Source: Bacteroidales bacterium (GTDB lineage: Bacteria; Bacteroidota; Bacteroidia; Bacteroidales; F082). From it: 64,000 nt of DNA. The notes beneath the pieces are model-generated. The model made no database searches. It was not told the DNA's origin and worked only from the letters and a program-made list of their open reading frames with translations. Where the stretch lies: assembly GCA_017651645.1 (NCBI GenBank), contig JAGCCO010000004.1, forward strand, positions 58,782-122,781, in the 5' to 3' direction. The position numbers and the translations under genes were made by a program. Shown here in pieces: positions 17,390 to 25,509 of this stretch. The first letter of the stretch is position 1. Each line of letters opens with the position of its first letter.

Positions 17390-18081
17390 GCGTCTCCCCC
17401 ATCGCCGACATGTTTGACCGCATCTCGCCCAAGTATGATGTGCTCAACCATCTGCTTTCCCTTAATATAGATAAGGTGTGGCGGCGCAAGACCGCTAAAG
17501 TCGTCACAAAAAGCCATCCTGAAACCATCTTAGACCTTGCCACGGGTACGGCTGATTTGGCTATTGCCTTGGCGAAATACAATCCCCAGACACACATCAT
17601 CGGCATGGATATATCGGAGAAGATGCTGGGCATCGGAAAAGAGAAAGTGAAGCGCCAAGACCTTGAAAACCAAATCGAACTGCACCTAGGCGACGCGGCT
17701 ATCTTGCCTTTTGAGGACCGCTCTTTCGATGCCATCACAGTGGCGTTCGGTGTACGGAACTTTGAGGCTTTGGAGCAAGGACTATCAGAAATCCAGCGCG
17801 TATTGAAGCCACAAGGACATGTCTTCATCTTGGAATTCTCCATGCCTGACAAATTCCCAGTCAGACAGTTATACAGACTATATTTCAAGCACATCCTGCC
17901 AAAAATCGGAAAGATGGTATCCAAGGACCACAACGCATATTCCTATCTTCCCGAGTCAGTGGAGCATTTCCCAAAACCGATTGTGTTTCTTGAGATGATG
18001 AAACAACATGGGCTAGGAAATGGTCAAGCAAAGCCGCTTACATTCGGGATTGCCACATTATACACTGCTTTAAAAGCCTGA
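17386..18081 (+). CDS. ubiE: Demethylmenaquinone methyltransferase
   Basis: A 231-residue SAM methyltransferase of the UbiE/MenG family, catalysing the last step of menaquinone synthesis. Signature regions are present: MFDRISPKYDVLNHLLSL at the N terminus, ILDLATGTADLAIALA (SAM motif I), DAITVAFGVRNFE and FILEFSMPD. Menaquinone is the expected quinone in this phylum, so menG is the functional name. It overlaps the GT9 gene by 4 bp. porT follows with its own promoter, a neighbour pairing I recall from other Bacteroidota. Confidence 0.93.
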   Translation: MSVSPIADMFDRISPKYDVLNHLLSLNIDKVWRRKTAKVVTKSHPETILDLATGTADLAIALAKYNPQTHIIGMDISEKMLGIGKEKVKRQDLENQIELHLGDAAILPFEDRSFDAITVAFGVRNFEALEQGLSEIQRVLKPQGHVFILEFSMPDKFPVRQLYRLYFKHILPKIGKMVSKDHNAYSYLPESVEHFPKPIVFLEMMKQHGLGNGQAKPLTFGIATLYTALKA

Positions 18082-18098
18082 AATAATTGTTTTTTTAC

Positions 18099-18107
18099 TA
18101 ATTTTGC
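18099..18107 (+). promoter_or_regulatory. Bacteroidota -7 box for porT
   Basis: TAATTTTGC; no convincing TTTG at the expected distance. Predicts a leader of about 55 nt for porT. Confidence 0.5.
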
Positions 18108-18168
18108 CGCCAGTTTTCCGCAATAAAAACGAACAACCATCGTTAAACTCTCATAAAATCACTGCATT

Positions 18169-18966
18169 TTGAAAAAAGTACTGAGAATATTGGCCGTCAC
18201 GTTGTTGCTTGCCGCAACGGTCATGCCCATTCAAGCCCAAAGGAGAGTCATCCATTATCTGCCCAAATACGAGCAGGAACCATATCATTTCGGCTTTTTG
18301 CTGGCGTTCAACCAGATGTGTTACACCGTCAAAACCGTTGAAAACTACCAGAACATCGCCCAGCCCGCCGATTCATGGCCCAATGGAAACTACAGTCTTC
18401 CTAACACGCAATGCCTATATGTTTACAACATAGAGACTCTACAGACACCAGGCTTCACCGTGGGCATCATTGGCAGCAAACGCCTCGGCCGTTATTTTGA
18501 CCTGCGTTTTATACCCTCTCTTAGTTTCAGCGAACGCCGAATGCGCTACAACATTGGCATCAAAGACAAAAGCGGCAACATGGAAATGCGGGCATTCACC
18601 AAGTCCATTGGCACCACCTTTGTGGAATTCCCACTCAATATCAAATACCGTTCGAAGCGTTACAACAACATCGGTGCCTATGTCATGGGCGGTATCAATC
18701 CGAAACTCGACTTGGCTTCACAGAAAGACAACAAGGAAAGTATCAATGGACATGAATTCATCAACAACCTCGTCACGAAGCGCTTCGATTTCGCTGCCGA
18801 GCTTGGTGCGGGATTCGACATCTATAACCAATGGTTCAAGATGGGCATTGAAGTCAAAATGAGCTATGGATTGCTCGACATTGTAAAGAACCCAGCCTTC
18901 ATTTACACAGCTCCTATCGACCAACTCCGAAACAAATTGTTCCAAGTCTCGATGCTATTCGAATAG
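18169..18966 (+). CDS. porT: PorT, T9SS outer-membrane beta-barrel protein
   Basis: A 265-residue protein with a signal peptide (MKKVLRILAVTLLLAATVMP, cut near IQAQ) and an alternating beta-strand pattern of a small outer-membrane barrel. LGRYFDLRFIPSLSFSERRM, EFPLNIKYRSKRYNN and GAYVMGG match the PorT family. PorT is required for T9SS function in Porphyromonas; its biochemical role is not settled. The start is TTG at 18169; no in-frame ATG gives a signal peptide. Position directly after ubiE agrees with other Bacteroidota. A generic PorT-like barrel is the alternative. Confidence 0.85.
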   Translation: MKKVLRILAVTLLLAATVMPIQAQRRVIHYLPKYEQEPYHFGFLLAFNQMCYTVKTVENYQNIAQPADSWPNGNYSLPNTQCLYVYNIETLQTPGFTVGIIGSKRLGRYFDLRFIPSLSFSERRMRYNIGIKDKSGNMEMRAFTKSIGTTFVEFPLNIKYRSKRYNNIGAYVMGGINPKLDLASQKDNKESINGHEFINNLVTKRFDFAAELGAGFDIYNQWFKMGIEVKMSYGLLDIVKNPAFIYTAPIDQLRNKLFQVSMLFE

Positions 18967-18992
18967 TCTAATCTTGTTTGATTAAAAATCAA

Positions 18993-19020
18993 CAACTTAC
19001 AAAAAAGTTGAGTTTTTTTT
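18993..19020 (+). terminator. Intrinsic terminator after porT
   Basis: CAACTT/AAGTTG 6-bp stem with a 6-nt loop, followed by a run of eight T. Confidence 0.7.
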
Positions 19021-19031
19021 CATCGAAAAAC

Positions 19032-19062
19032 TTGTTGGTAACGAAATTTTATCTACTTTTGC
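19032..19062 (+). promoter_or_regulatory. Bacteroidota promoter for tRNA-Glu
   Basis: TTG at 19032-19034 and TACTTTTGC at 19054-19062, 19 nt apart. Transcription would start about 15-20 nt before the mature tRNA. Confidence 0.7.
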
Positions 19063-19084
19063 AGCGTCAAAAAAGACACGAAGT

Positions 19085-19158
19085 GGTCTCTTCGTCTAGT
19101 CTGGTCAGGACGTCAGGTTTTCATCCTGGTAACTCGGGTTCAAATCCCGGAGAGACTA
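19085..19158 (+). tRNA. tRNA-Glu (anticodon TTC)
   Basis: A full cloverleaf can be drawn. The acceptor stem pairs GGTCTCT with AGAGACT (first pair G-T wobble), the D arm starts GTCTAG, the anticodon stem is TCAGG/CCTGG around the loop TTTTCAT (anticodon TTC), and the T arm is TCGGG-TTCAAAT-CCCGG. The discriminator is A at 19158. CCA is not encoded (CAA follows). Flanked by its own promoter and terminator. Confidence 0.95.
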
Positions 19159-19167
19159 CAAATAATT

Positions 19168-19209
19168 AACCCTAACCCGTTGAAAATCAGAGTTAGGGTT
19201 TTCTTTTTG
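19168..19209 (+). terminator. Intrinsic terminator after tRNA-Glu
   Basis: AACCCTAAC/GTTAGGGTT, a 9-bp stem with a 15-nt loop, followed by TTCTTTTT. Confidence 0.8.
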
Positions 19210-19237
19210 CACTATTTTGCCCTACATTTACCCCACT

Positions 19238-19259
19238 CGTGTCAACCGCGTGTCAACCG
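19238..19259. repeat. Perfect 11-bp tandem duplication
   Basis: CGTGTCAACCG occurs twice back to back between the tRNA-Glu terminator and the lplA start. It might be a scar next to a tRNA gene or simple slippage; there is no integrase in the window. Confidence 0.6.
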
Positions 19260-19275
19260 AAACAAAAAAAACTCC

Positions 19276-20241
19276 ATGCATCACCTTCAAATTCTTGTCA
19301 GTAACCAATACGATCCTTTCCTCAACCGCGCCGTGGAGCAATACCTCACCGAGCATCAGGAGGAAGACACCGTCACCATGTACCTTTGGAAAAACCAAAG
19401 GACCGTCGTCATCGGCTACAACCAAAACCCCTACGCCGAATGTAACGTGCAGTTGCTCCTTGACGAAGGCGGGCATCTCATGCGCCGTGGCACGGGCGGA
19501 GGCGCCGTCTACCACGACTTGGGTAACATCAACTTCTCCTTCATTGCTGACAAGTCGTTGTATGATGTGAAAAAGCAACTCTCCGTCATCCAAGATGCAC
19601 TCCTCTCCTACGGCTTGCAGACCGAAATCTCAGGCCGCAATGACCTCACCTGTGAAGGACGCAAGTTCAGCGGCAACGCCTTCGCGAAAGGGCAAAGGAA
19701 CAACCTGCACCACGGCACTATCCTCATCAAAACCGATGGAGCGATGATGCAGCGCTACCTCATCGTCGACAAGGCCAAGCTGATGAAAAACGGCGTGAAG
19801 AGCGTGGCCAGCCGCGTCATCAACCTCAGTGAACTCGTCCCCGAACTCACATCAGAGAACATCAAGCAGCCGTTAATTGCATCGTTTGAGAAGGTTTATG
19901 GCGGCAAGGCCACCATACTCGATTTCGACACCTTTATTAATAACAAGGAAGTGCAAGCCATCCGAGAACATATCGCATCAGACGAGTTCCTCTTCGGCCG
20001 CTGGAGACAGTTCAAGACCACCAAGAAAGCCCGATTTTCTTGGGGCGGAGTGGAGATTGCCTTGCATGTCGACGAGGCCAATGCCCGCATCAAGGATGTG
20101 CAAATCGCAACAGATTGCCTTGAACCAGAGGCCATCCAACACGCAGAACAACTGCTGAAAGGCGCCAGCACCAAGGCCGCGCCCGAACATGATATCAAAA
20201 ATGAAATCATCCGCGACATCATCAACTTGATTTACGGCTGA
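19276..20241 (+). CDS. lplA: Lipoate--protein ligase
   Basis: A 321-residue cytoplasmic ligase that activates lipoate with ATP and attaches it to lipoyl domains of 2-oxoacid dehydrogenases or GcvH. Motifs are LMRRGTGGGAVYHDLGNINFS (lipoate/nucleotide pocket, about residues 75-95) and the Lys-containing GRKFSGNAFAKG, HHGTILI. The C-terminal accessory domain (about 240-321) is present. The frame is open upstream to 19180, but the ATG at 19276 (MHHLQILVSN) matches family N termini. There is no clear promoter box directly upstream, so it may depend on read-through past the tRNA terminator. Confidence 0.9.
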   Translation: MHHLQILVSNQYDPFLNRAVEQYLTEHQEEDTVTMYLWKNQRTVVIGYNQNPYAECNVQLLLDEGGHLMRRGTGGGAVYHDLGNINFSFIADKSLYDVKKQLSVIQDALLSYGLQTEISGRNDLTCEGRKFSGNAFAKGQRNNLHHGTILIKTDGAMMQRYLIVDKAKLMKNGVKSVASRVINLSELVPELTSENIKQPLIASFEKVYGGKATILDFDTFINNKEVQAIREHIASDEFLFGRWRQFKTTKKARFSWGGVEIALHVDEANARIKDVQIATDCLEPEAIQHAEQLLKGASTKAAPEHDIKNEIIRDIINLIYG

Positions 20242-20252
20242 ATAAAAAAGCG

Positions 20253-20261
20253 TATTTTTGC
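20253..20261 (+). promoter_or_regulatory. Bacteroidota -7 box upstream of miaB
   Basis: TATTTTTGC, with TTG at 20227 at a rather long 23-nt spacing. If used, the whole REP pair and tandem tract lie in the miaB 5' leader. Confidence 0.5.
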
Positions 20262-20278
20262 AGGCCGATTCAGACATG

Positions 20279-20365
20279 CTTCGCATCACTGCGAAGAACG
20301 AAGCAGTCTAGGCATGAAGTTTTTCTCTAGATTGCTTCGTCGTTCCTCCTCGCAATGACGCGAAG
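20279..20365. repeat. REPIN-like inverted REP pair, copy 2
   Basis: The right arm (20327-20365) is the same REP as at 8882. The left arm (20279-20311; GCATCACTGCGA, AAGCAGTCTAG) is a diverged copy in the opposite orientation. A 15-nt spacer separates them, so the RNA could fold into a long imperfect hairpin. Paired inverted REPs are the mobile form known as REPINs. Confidence 0.75.
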
Positions 20366-20403
20366 CGACAATTATCAATTATCAATTGTCAATTATCAAT
20401 TAA
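20366..20403. repeat. Low-complexity tandem tract before miaB
   Basis: Repeated units of about 7-8 nt (TCAATTA, CAATTATC) run from the REP edge to the miaB ATG at 20404. Confidence 0.75.
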
Positions 20404-21789
20404 ATGAAATACTATCTTCTCCCTTTGGGCTGCCAAATGAACTTGAGCGACACGGAGCGTGTCCGCACGGTACTCAACGGCATGGGCTTTGTCGAGACCG
20501 ACAAGGAAGACGAGGCCGTCATCCTCGGTATCATCGCCTGTTCGGTGCGCCAGAAAGGCATCGACAAGGTGTATGGCCGCATCGAGAAATGGAACGCCAT
20601 GAAGAACCGTCAGAGCGTCATCACTTTCGTTTCGGGTTGTATCCTGCCTGCCGACCGTCTGCGTTTCCTCAAGCTCTTCGACCTCGTCTTTCCCATGAAC
20701 GAGTTGCCCAACTTCCCCGACATGATTCGCCAGTACGGCATCGTCACGCCAGCCTCTTTGAGATATGGAGAAGAGATAGAGTTTCAGCCCGTTGTCAGGC
20801 CGTTGGCGCCGCTGTTCCATAAGGACGACAAAATCAACCCGTCGGCCAACATGGACAAGTTCTGGGCCATCACGCCTACGCAGACCTCCAACTTTGAGGC
20901 CTTCATCCCTATTCAGAACGGTTGCAACAAGTTCTGTACTTATTGTGCCGTGCCTTACACCCGTGGCCGCGAGGTTTCACGTCCCTCGGAAGAGATTCTT
21001 GCAGAGTTGAAAGAACTCGTTGAGAAAGGCTACAAGAGCATCACCCTGCTTGGACAGAACGTCAACTCATACGGCCTCGACAAAAAGGGCGAAGAAATCA
21101 ACTTTGCAGAATTGCTGCGCCGCGTGGGCGAGTTTGGCAAAGCCAGCGGCAAGGAGTTTTGGGTGTACTACACTGCTCCGCACCCTCGTGACATGAAAGA
21201 CGACGTCATTGAGGTGATGGCGCAGTACGACTGCCTCGGCAAACAGATCCACATCCCCATCCAATCGGGCGACGACAACATGCTGCAACGCATGAACCGC
21301 CATCACAACCTGGAGACCTACCGTCACATCATCCAGACCATCCGCGAGAAACTCCCCACTGCCACCATTTTCACTGACATCATCGTGGGCTTCACGCACG
21401 AGACCGAAGAGGAGTTCGAAAACACGCGTAAGGCCATGGAGGAGTTCAAATACAACATGGCGTTCATCGCACAGTACAGCGTGCGACCCGGTGCCGTGGC
21501 TTCGGAATGGGACGACGATGTGCCGAAGGAAGTGAAACGCGAACGTTACCACCGCCTCACCGAGGAGCTGATGAAGCACAGCCTCGTTTACAACCAAGGC
21601 CTCATTGGGCAGACCGTCAAGATGCTCGTTGAGAGCCAGGACCGCAAGAACGGTTATCTCACCGGCCACACCGAAGGCAAGATCGTTATCCGTTTCGCCT
21701 CACGCGACAAAAGCCTCATTGGGCAGATTGTGAATGTCAAGGTTACGTCTGCCTCACCTTTATCCATCGAAGGAGAACTCATCGGATGA
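20404..21789 (+). CDS. miaB: MiaB-family tRNA methylthiotransferase
   Basis: A 461-residue radical-SAM methylthiotransferase, likely adding the 2-methylthio group to i6A37 of tRNAs. The N-terminal UPF0004 domain has its three cluster Cys at about 10 (LGCQMN), 46 (ACSVR) and 79 (SGCIL). The radical-SAM site is CNKFCTYC (about 174, 178, 181), and a TRAM domain ends the protein. It resembles MiaB rather than RimO or MtaB, but the second Cys region (GIIACSVRQKG) departs from the usual NTCSIR. It overlaps mtaB by 4 bp. The preceding leader holds a REPIN-like element. Confidence 0.85.
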   Translation: MKYYLLPLGCQMNLSDTERVRTVLNGMGFVETDKEDEAVILGIIACSVRQKGIDKVYGRIEKWNAMKNRQSVITFVSGCILPADRLRFLKLFDLVFPMNELPNFPDMIRQYGIVTPASLRYGEEIEFQPVVRPLAPLFHKDDKINPSANMDKFWAITPTQTSNFEAFIPIQNGCNKFCTYCAVPYTRGREVSRPSEEILAELKELVEKGYKSITLLGQNVNSYGLDKKGEEINFAELLRRVGEFGKASGKEFWVYYTAPHPRDMKDDVIEVMAQYDCLGKQIHIPIQSGDDNMLQRMNRHHNLETYRHIIQTIREKLPTATIFTDIIVGFTHETEEEFENTRKAMEEFKYNMAFIAQYSVRPGAVASEWDDDVPKEVKRERYHRLTEELMKHSLVYNQGLIGQTVKMLVESQDRKNGYLTGHTEGKIVIRFASRDKSLIGQIVNVKVTSASPLSIEGELIG

Positions 21790-23072
21790 AGAAAATCGCC
21801 TTCAAAACCTTAGGTTGCCGAGTAAACCTGTATGAAACCGATGCCTTGGCGTCGCGTTTCAAGGCGGCAGGCTATGAGATTGCCGACGGCGACAGTGCCG
21901 CCGACATCTTCGTCGTGAACACCTGTACCGTCACCAACACCAGCGACCAGAAATGCCGTCAGGCCATCCGTCAGATTCGACGCAAGCATCCCAAGGCTTT
22001 GATTGCCGTCACCGGTTGCATGGTCAACCATCGAAAAGCAGAACTTTTGCAATCGGGCATCGCCGACTATGTCATCGACAATGAAAGGAAGGCCGCCTTG
22101 TTCGACATCATTGACGAGCATTTCCGCACGGGTCACAGCGACCCCGAGGGCTACGACCGCGACCTCTTCAGCTATCAACCTGCCTTCGACACCTTCCACA
22201 CCCGTAGCCTCATCAAGATCCATGACGGCTGCAACAACTTCTGTTCCTATTGCATTATCCCCATGGTCAGAGGCAGAGCCACCAGCCGTCCAGCTGAAGA
22301 CATTTATAACAATGTGCGCGAGGTCGTCGCCCGTGGCTTCAAGGAAATCGTGCTGACAGGTGTCAACATGGGACGTTACCAATATGAAGACACCAACTTC
22401 GAGCAACTCGTCGAAAACATCCTTGAGATTAATGGAGACTTCCGCGTGCGCGTCTCTTCCATCGAGCCCGACCAGTTCAGCGACCGTTTTCTGAGCCTGT
22501 TCCAGCACGAGAAACTTGCCCCACATATGCACATCTGCCTACAAAGCGGCTCCGATGATACCTTGAAACGTATGCACCGATTCTACACCGTGGCGCAGTT
22601 CCGCGACATGTGCCAACGCATCAAAGACTATCGCCCCGACTTCAACCTCACGACCGACATCATCGTGGGCTTCCCAGGGGAGACCGAGCAGACCTTCAAG
22701 GAGAGCTGTGACTTTGCAAAAGAAATCGGTTTCAGCCACATCCACACCTTCAAATACTCGGTACGCACCGGCACCAAAGCTGCCACGATGCCCGACCAAT
22801 TGCCTGAGCCCATCAAGACCGAACGCAGCGAGATCATGCGACAGATTTCCTTAGACAACAAGATCAAGTATTTTGAAATGATGCAAGGACGCAACCAGAG
22901 GATGCTCATTGAACGCATCGACAGCAAAGGCATTGCTCTAGGTTATGGAGAAAACTACATCCCCATCATAGCCAGTGGAAAAGATCTAGAAAAGAACACC
23001 TTTATTAATATAAGAATTGGCGAAATCGTCCATCGTGAGAATGAAGACAAAATGGCTTTCAACATATTATAA
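21786..23072 (+). CDS. mtaB: tRNA t6A37 methylthiotransferase
   Basis: A 428-residue radical-SAM methylthiotransferase that converts t6A37 to ms2t6A37. Cluster Cys are at about 11 (LGCRVN), 47 (NTCTVTN) and 78 (TGCMVN); the radical-SAM motif is CNNFCSYC (149, 153, 156), followed by IIPMVRGRATSR, typical of MtaB. The C-terminal TRAM-like part is short. It starts 4 bp before the miaB stop, so the two paralogous enzymes modifying position 37 are made from one transcript. Confidence 0.9.
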   Translation: MKKIAFKTLGCRVNLYETDALASRFKAAGYEIADGDSAADIFVVNTCTVTNTSDQKCRQAIRQIRRKHPKALIAVTGCMVNHRKAELLQSGIADYVIDNERKAALFDIIDEHFRTGHSDPEGYDRDLFSYQPAFDTFHTRSLIKIHDGCNNFCSYCIIPMVRGRATSRPAEDIYNNVREVVARGFKEIVLTGVNMGRYQYEDTNFEQLVENILEINGDFRVRVSSIEPDQFSDRFLSLFQHEKLAPHMHICLQSGSDDTLKRMHRFYTVAQFRDMCQRIKDYRPDFNLTTDIIVGFPGETEQTFKESCDFAKEIGFSHIHTFKYSVRTGTKAATMPDQLPEPIKTERSEIMRQISLDNKIKYFEMMQGRNQRMLIERIDSKGIALGYGENYIPIIASGKDLEKNTFINIRIGEIVHRENEDKMAFNIL

Positions 23073-23138
23073 ATCAAACCATTGCATCCAAATAAGAAAA
23101 AATTTCAAGTTTTTGAGTGTCAATTCAGAGAAAAGTTG

Positions 23139-23147
23139 TAATTTTGC
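23139..23147 (+). promoter_or_regulatory. Bacteroidota -7 box for rpsT
   Basis: TAATTTTGC, with TTTG at 23112-23115 (23-nt spacing, longer than ideal). Predicts a leader of about 38 nt. Confidence 0.55.
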
Positions 23148-23190
23148 AGCCCGAATTAAAAAGAAATAAAGCAAAAAAGGAAGTAAAGAT

Positions 23191-23445
23191 ATGGCAAACC
23201 ACAAAGATGCATTAAAGAGAATTCGTCAGACAGAAAAAAGACGTTTGCACAACCGTTACTATGCAAAGAACATGCGTAACGAGGTCAAGAAATTCAGGGC
23301 TTTAACCAGCAAGTCGGAGGCCGAGGGTCAACTTTCGAAGTTGTACTCCATCATCGACAAGGTCGCAAAGCGCGGTATCATCCACAAGAACAAAGCCGCC
23401 AACCTGAAGTCGAAGCTGTCGAAGTTCACGGCAAAATTGGCATAA
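23191..23445 (+). CDS. rpsT: 30S ribosomal protein S20
   Basis: An 84-residue basic helical protein that binds 16S rRNA during early 30S assembly. MANHKDALKRIRQTEKRRLH and RGIIHKNKAANLKSKLSKF are diagnostic. Monocistronic: it has its own promoter and is followed by a clear terminator. Confidence 0.97.
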   Translation: MANHKDALKRIRQTEKRRLHNRYYAKNMRNEVKKFRALTSKSEAEGQLSKLYSIIDKVAKRGIIHKNKAANLKSKLSKFTAKLA

Positions 23446-23472
23446 TTGGAAGTTTTATTCATACATGTTGGT

Positions 23473-23503
23473 GCCTCTTCTACTTTGTGGAAGAGGCTTT
23501 TTT
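23473..23503 (+). terminator. Intrinsic terminator after rpsT
   Basis: GCCTCTTC/GAAGAGGC, 8-bp stem, 9-nt loop, then six T. Confidence 0.85.
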
Positions 23504-23556
23504 GCTTGTAGTAAGTCAAAAATCCCTATCTTTACCGCCCAAAACCACCCTTCAAC

Positions 23557-24252
23557 ATGACTGAGAAGAAATCCATAAAAGAATGGGCTCCCGACGACCA
23601 GCCACGTGAGAAGATGATGGCCAAAGGCAAAACGGCACTCAGTAACGCCGAATTGATGGCCATACTATTGCGCATTGGAAGTGAAGGGCGATCGGCCGTA
23701 GATGTGGCCCGTTCCCTCCTCGACAGTGTCGACAACGATCTCATCGCGCTCTCCAACCTGACCCTGGACGACCTGATACAGCACAAAGGCATTGGCGAAG
23801 CCAAAGCTATCACCATTATGGCGGCTTTAGAGCTCGGTAAACGCCGTCGCGCCGCCGAAGCCGCCGTGCCCGCCGAAGTGAAAGACTCCAAAGACGCGTA
23901 TGAGCGGTTCTTGCCCCATATTGACGATATAAGGCAAGAACATTTCCTGGTCCTTTTCCTCGACCAAAGCAACCACGCGCTGGATGTGAAATGCGTCAGC
24001 AATGGCGGCACCACCCATGTCATCGCCGACCCGAAAATCATCTTCAAGAACGCATTGAAACTCAACGCCACATGCATCATAGTGGGGCACAACCACCCGT
24101 CGGGCAACCCGAGGCCCAGCGCCGACGACCGCAAGCTGACACAAAAACTGGTAGCGGCCGGAAAGCTACTTGACATCACAGTGAAAGACCATATCATCAT
24201 AGGCAACGAACGCTACTACAGTTTCCTCGACCATGGGGACATGACCTTCTGA
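23557..24252 (+). CDS. radC: RadC family protein (JAB-domain)
   Basis: A 231-residue protein of the RadC/DUF2466 family. It has an N-terminal UPF0758 region with a helix-hairpin-helix (HKGIGEAKAITIMAALELG, about 76-94) and a C-terminal JAB/MPN metallo-domain with HNHPSGNPRPSADD (about 178-191), the zinc-site motif of JAMM proteases. The historic DNA-repair assignment is doubtful and its function is unknown. A -7-like TATCTTTAC lies at 23527-23535. wecB follows after 15 bp. Confidence 0.9.
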   Translation: MTEKKSIKEWAPDDQPREKMMAKGKTALSNAELMAILLRIGSEGRSAVDVARSLLDSVDNDLIALSNLTLDDLIQHKGIGEAKAITIMAALELGKRRRAAEAAVPAEVKDSKDAYERFLPHIDDIRQEHFLVLFLDQSNHALDVKCVSNGGTTHVIADPKIIFKNALKLNATCIIVGHNHPSGNPRPSADDRKLTQKLVAAGKLLDITVKDHIIIGNERYYSFLDHGDMTF

Positions 24253-24267
24253 AAAACCAAATCGCCC

Positions 24268-25407
24268 ATGAAACTCCTCACCATCATCGGGGCACGTCCC
24301 CAGATCATCAAAGCTGCTGCACTGAGCCGCGCCATCCGCAACCATTATGCAGACCAAATCCAGGAAGTCATCGTCCACACCGGACAGCACTATGACGACA
24401 ACATGTCTCAAGTCTTCTTCGACGAACTGCATATCCCGCGTCCCGACTACAACCTCCACGTCGGCTCGGCCTCACATGGCGTGCAGACCGCCCGCATGAC
24501 CGAGGGCATCGAGGCCCTATTAATAAAGGAACAACCCGACTTCATCGTGCTTTATGGCGACACCAACTCGACCCTCGCTGGTGCCGTGGCCGCCGCCAAG
24601 ATCCATGTGCCCATCGTGCATATCGAGGCTGGACTGCGCTCATTCAACAAGAGCATGCCCGAAGAGATCAACCGCATCGTGTGCGACCACTGCTCCACCC
24701 TGCTCTTCACGCCCACCAAGGCTGGATTGGAGAACCTGAAACGCGAAGGCTTCCCGATGGACAATGACGGACCTTTCACCATCGACAACCCAAAAGTCTA
24801 TCACTGCGGCGACATCATGTACGACAACAGCTTGCATTTTGCCGACATCGCCGAGAAGAAGACCGACTTCATACAACGCTTGGGACTGACTGGCAAACCC
24901 TTCATCCTATCCACCATCCACCGCGACAACAACACCGACCAAACTGAAAGGCTGAGTACGATTTTCAAGGCACTCATTCAACTTTCAAAAGAGTGCCAGG
25001 TCGTGTTGCCGCTACACCCCAGAACAGCCAAACTCCTGAAGACCAATCTCGACGAAGGCATACAGAAACAAATTTTCAACAGCCAGAGCATCAACCTCAT
25101 CCCGCCCGTATCCTTCTTAGAGATCATTGCCTTGGAACGTCATGCCCAACTGGTGATGACCGACTCGGGCGGCGTGCAAAGGGAGGCCTATTTCTTCCAG
25201 AAGCCCTGCATCATCTTGAGACATGAAACCGAATGGGTGGAGATCGTGGAAACAGGTAACGCCATCCTCGCCGATGCCGACAAAGACCGTATCTTGCAGG
25301 CCTGGCACCATTTCAAGGACAACCCGCCGACCGTCTTCCCCGAGATCTTCGGCGACGGCCATGCGGCAGAGTTCATGCTTGATAGGATTCTGGAAGCGAA
25401 AAAATAA
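24268..25407 (+). CDS. wecB: UDP-GlcNAc 2-epimerase (non-hydrolysing)
   Basis: A 379-residue GT-B-like epimerase interconverting UDP-GlcNAc and UDP-ManNAc, which feeds surface glycan synthesis. MKLLTIIGARPQIIKAAALS, VHTGQHYDDNMS, YGDTNSTLAGA, HIEAGLRSFNKSMPEEINR and TDSGGVQREAYF match the family. It is isolated from other glycan genes here, next to radC, and the nearest glycan group is 14 kb away. It could supply ManNAc for enterobacterial-common-antigen-like or capsule polymers. Confidence 0.92.
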   Translation: MKLLTIIGARPQIIKAAALSRAIRNHYADQIQEVIVHTGQHYDDNMSQVFFDELHIPRPDYNLHVGSASHGVQTARMTEGIEALLIKEQPDFIVLYGDTNSTLAGAVAAAKIHVPIVHIEAGLRSFNKSMPEEINRIVCDHCSTLLFTPTKAGLENLKREGFPMDNDGPFTIDNPKVYHCGDIMYDNSLHFADIAEKKTDFIQRLGLTGKPFILSTIHRDNNTDQTERLSTIFKALIQLSKECQVVLPLHPRTAKLLKTNLDEGIQKQIFNSQSINLIPPVSFLEIIALERHAQLVMTDSGGVQREAYFFQKPCIILRHETEWVEIVETGNAILADADKDRILQAWHHFKDNPPTVFPEIFGDGHAAEFMLDRILEAKK

Positions 25408-25422
25408 ATTTCGTGTAAAGTA

Positions 25423-25453
25423 TTGTAGATTAAGAAAAAATCCGTACTTTTGC
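25423..25453 (+). promoter_or_regulatory. Bacteroidota promoter for rpsF-rpsR-rplI
   Basis: TTG at 25423-25425 and TACTTTTGC at 25445-25453, spacing 19 nt. Predicts a leader of about 50 nt that is AT-rich; I see no obvious S6:S18-type RNA motif in it. Confidence 0.75.
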
Positions 25454-25509
25454 ACCCGCTAATAAAGCAAACCCTATTAACAATTTAATCATTTAACAAT
25501 CAAACAGTT

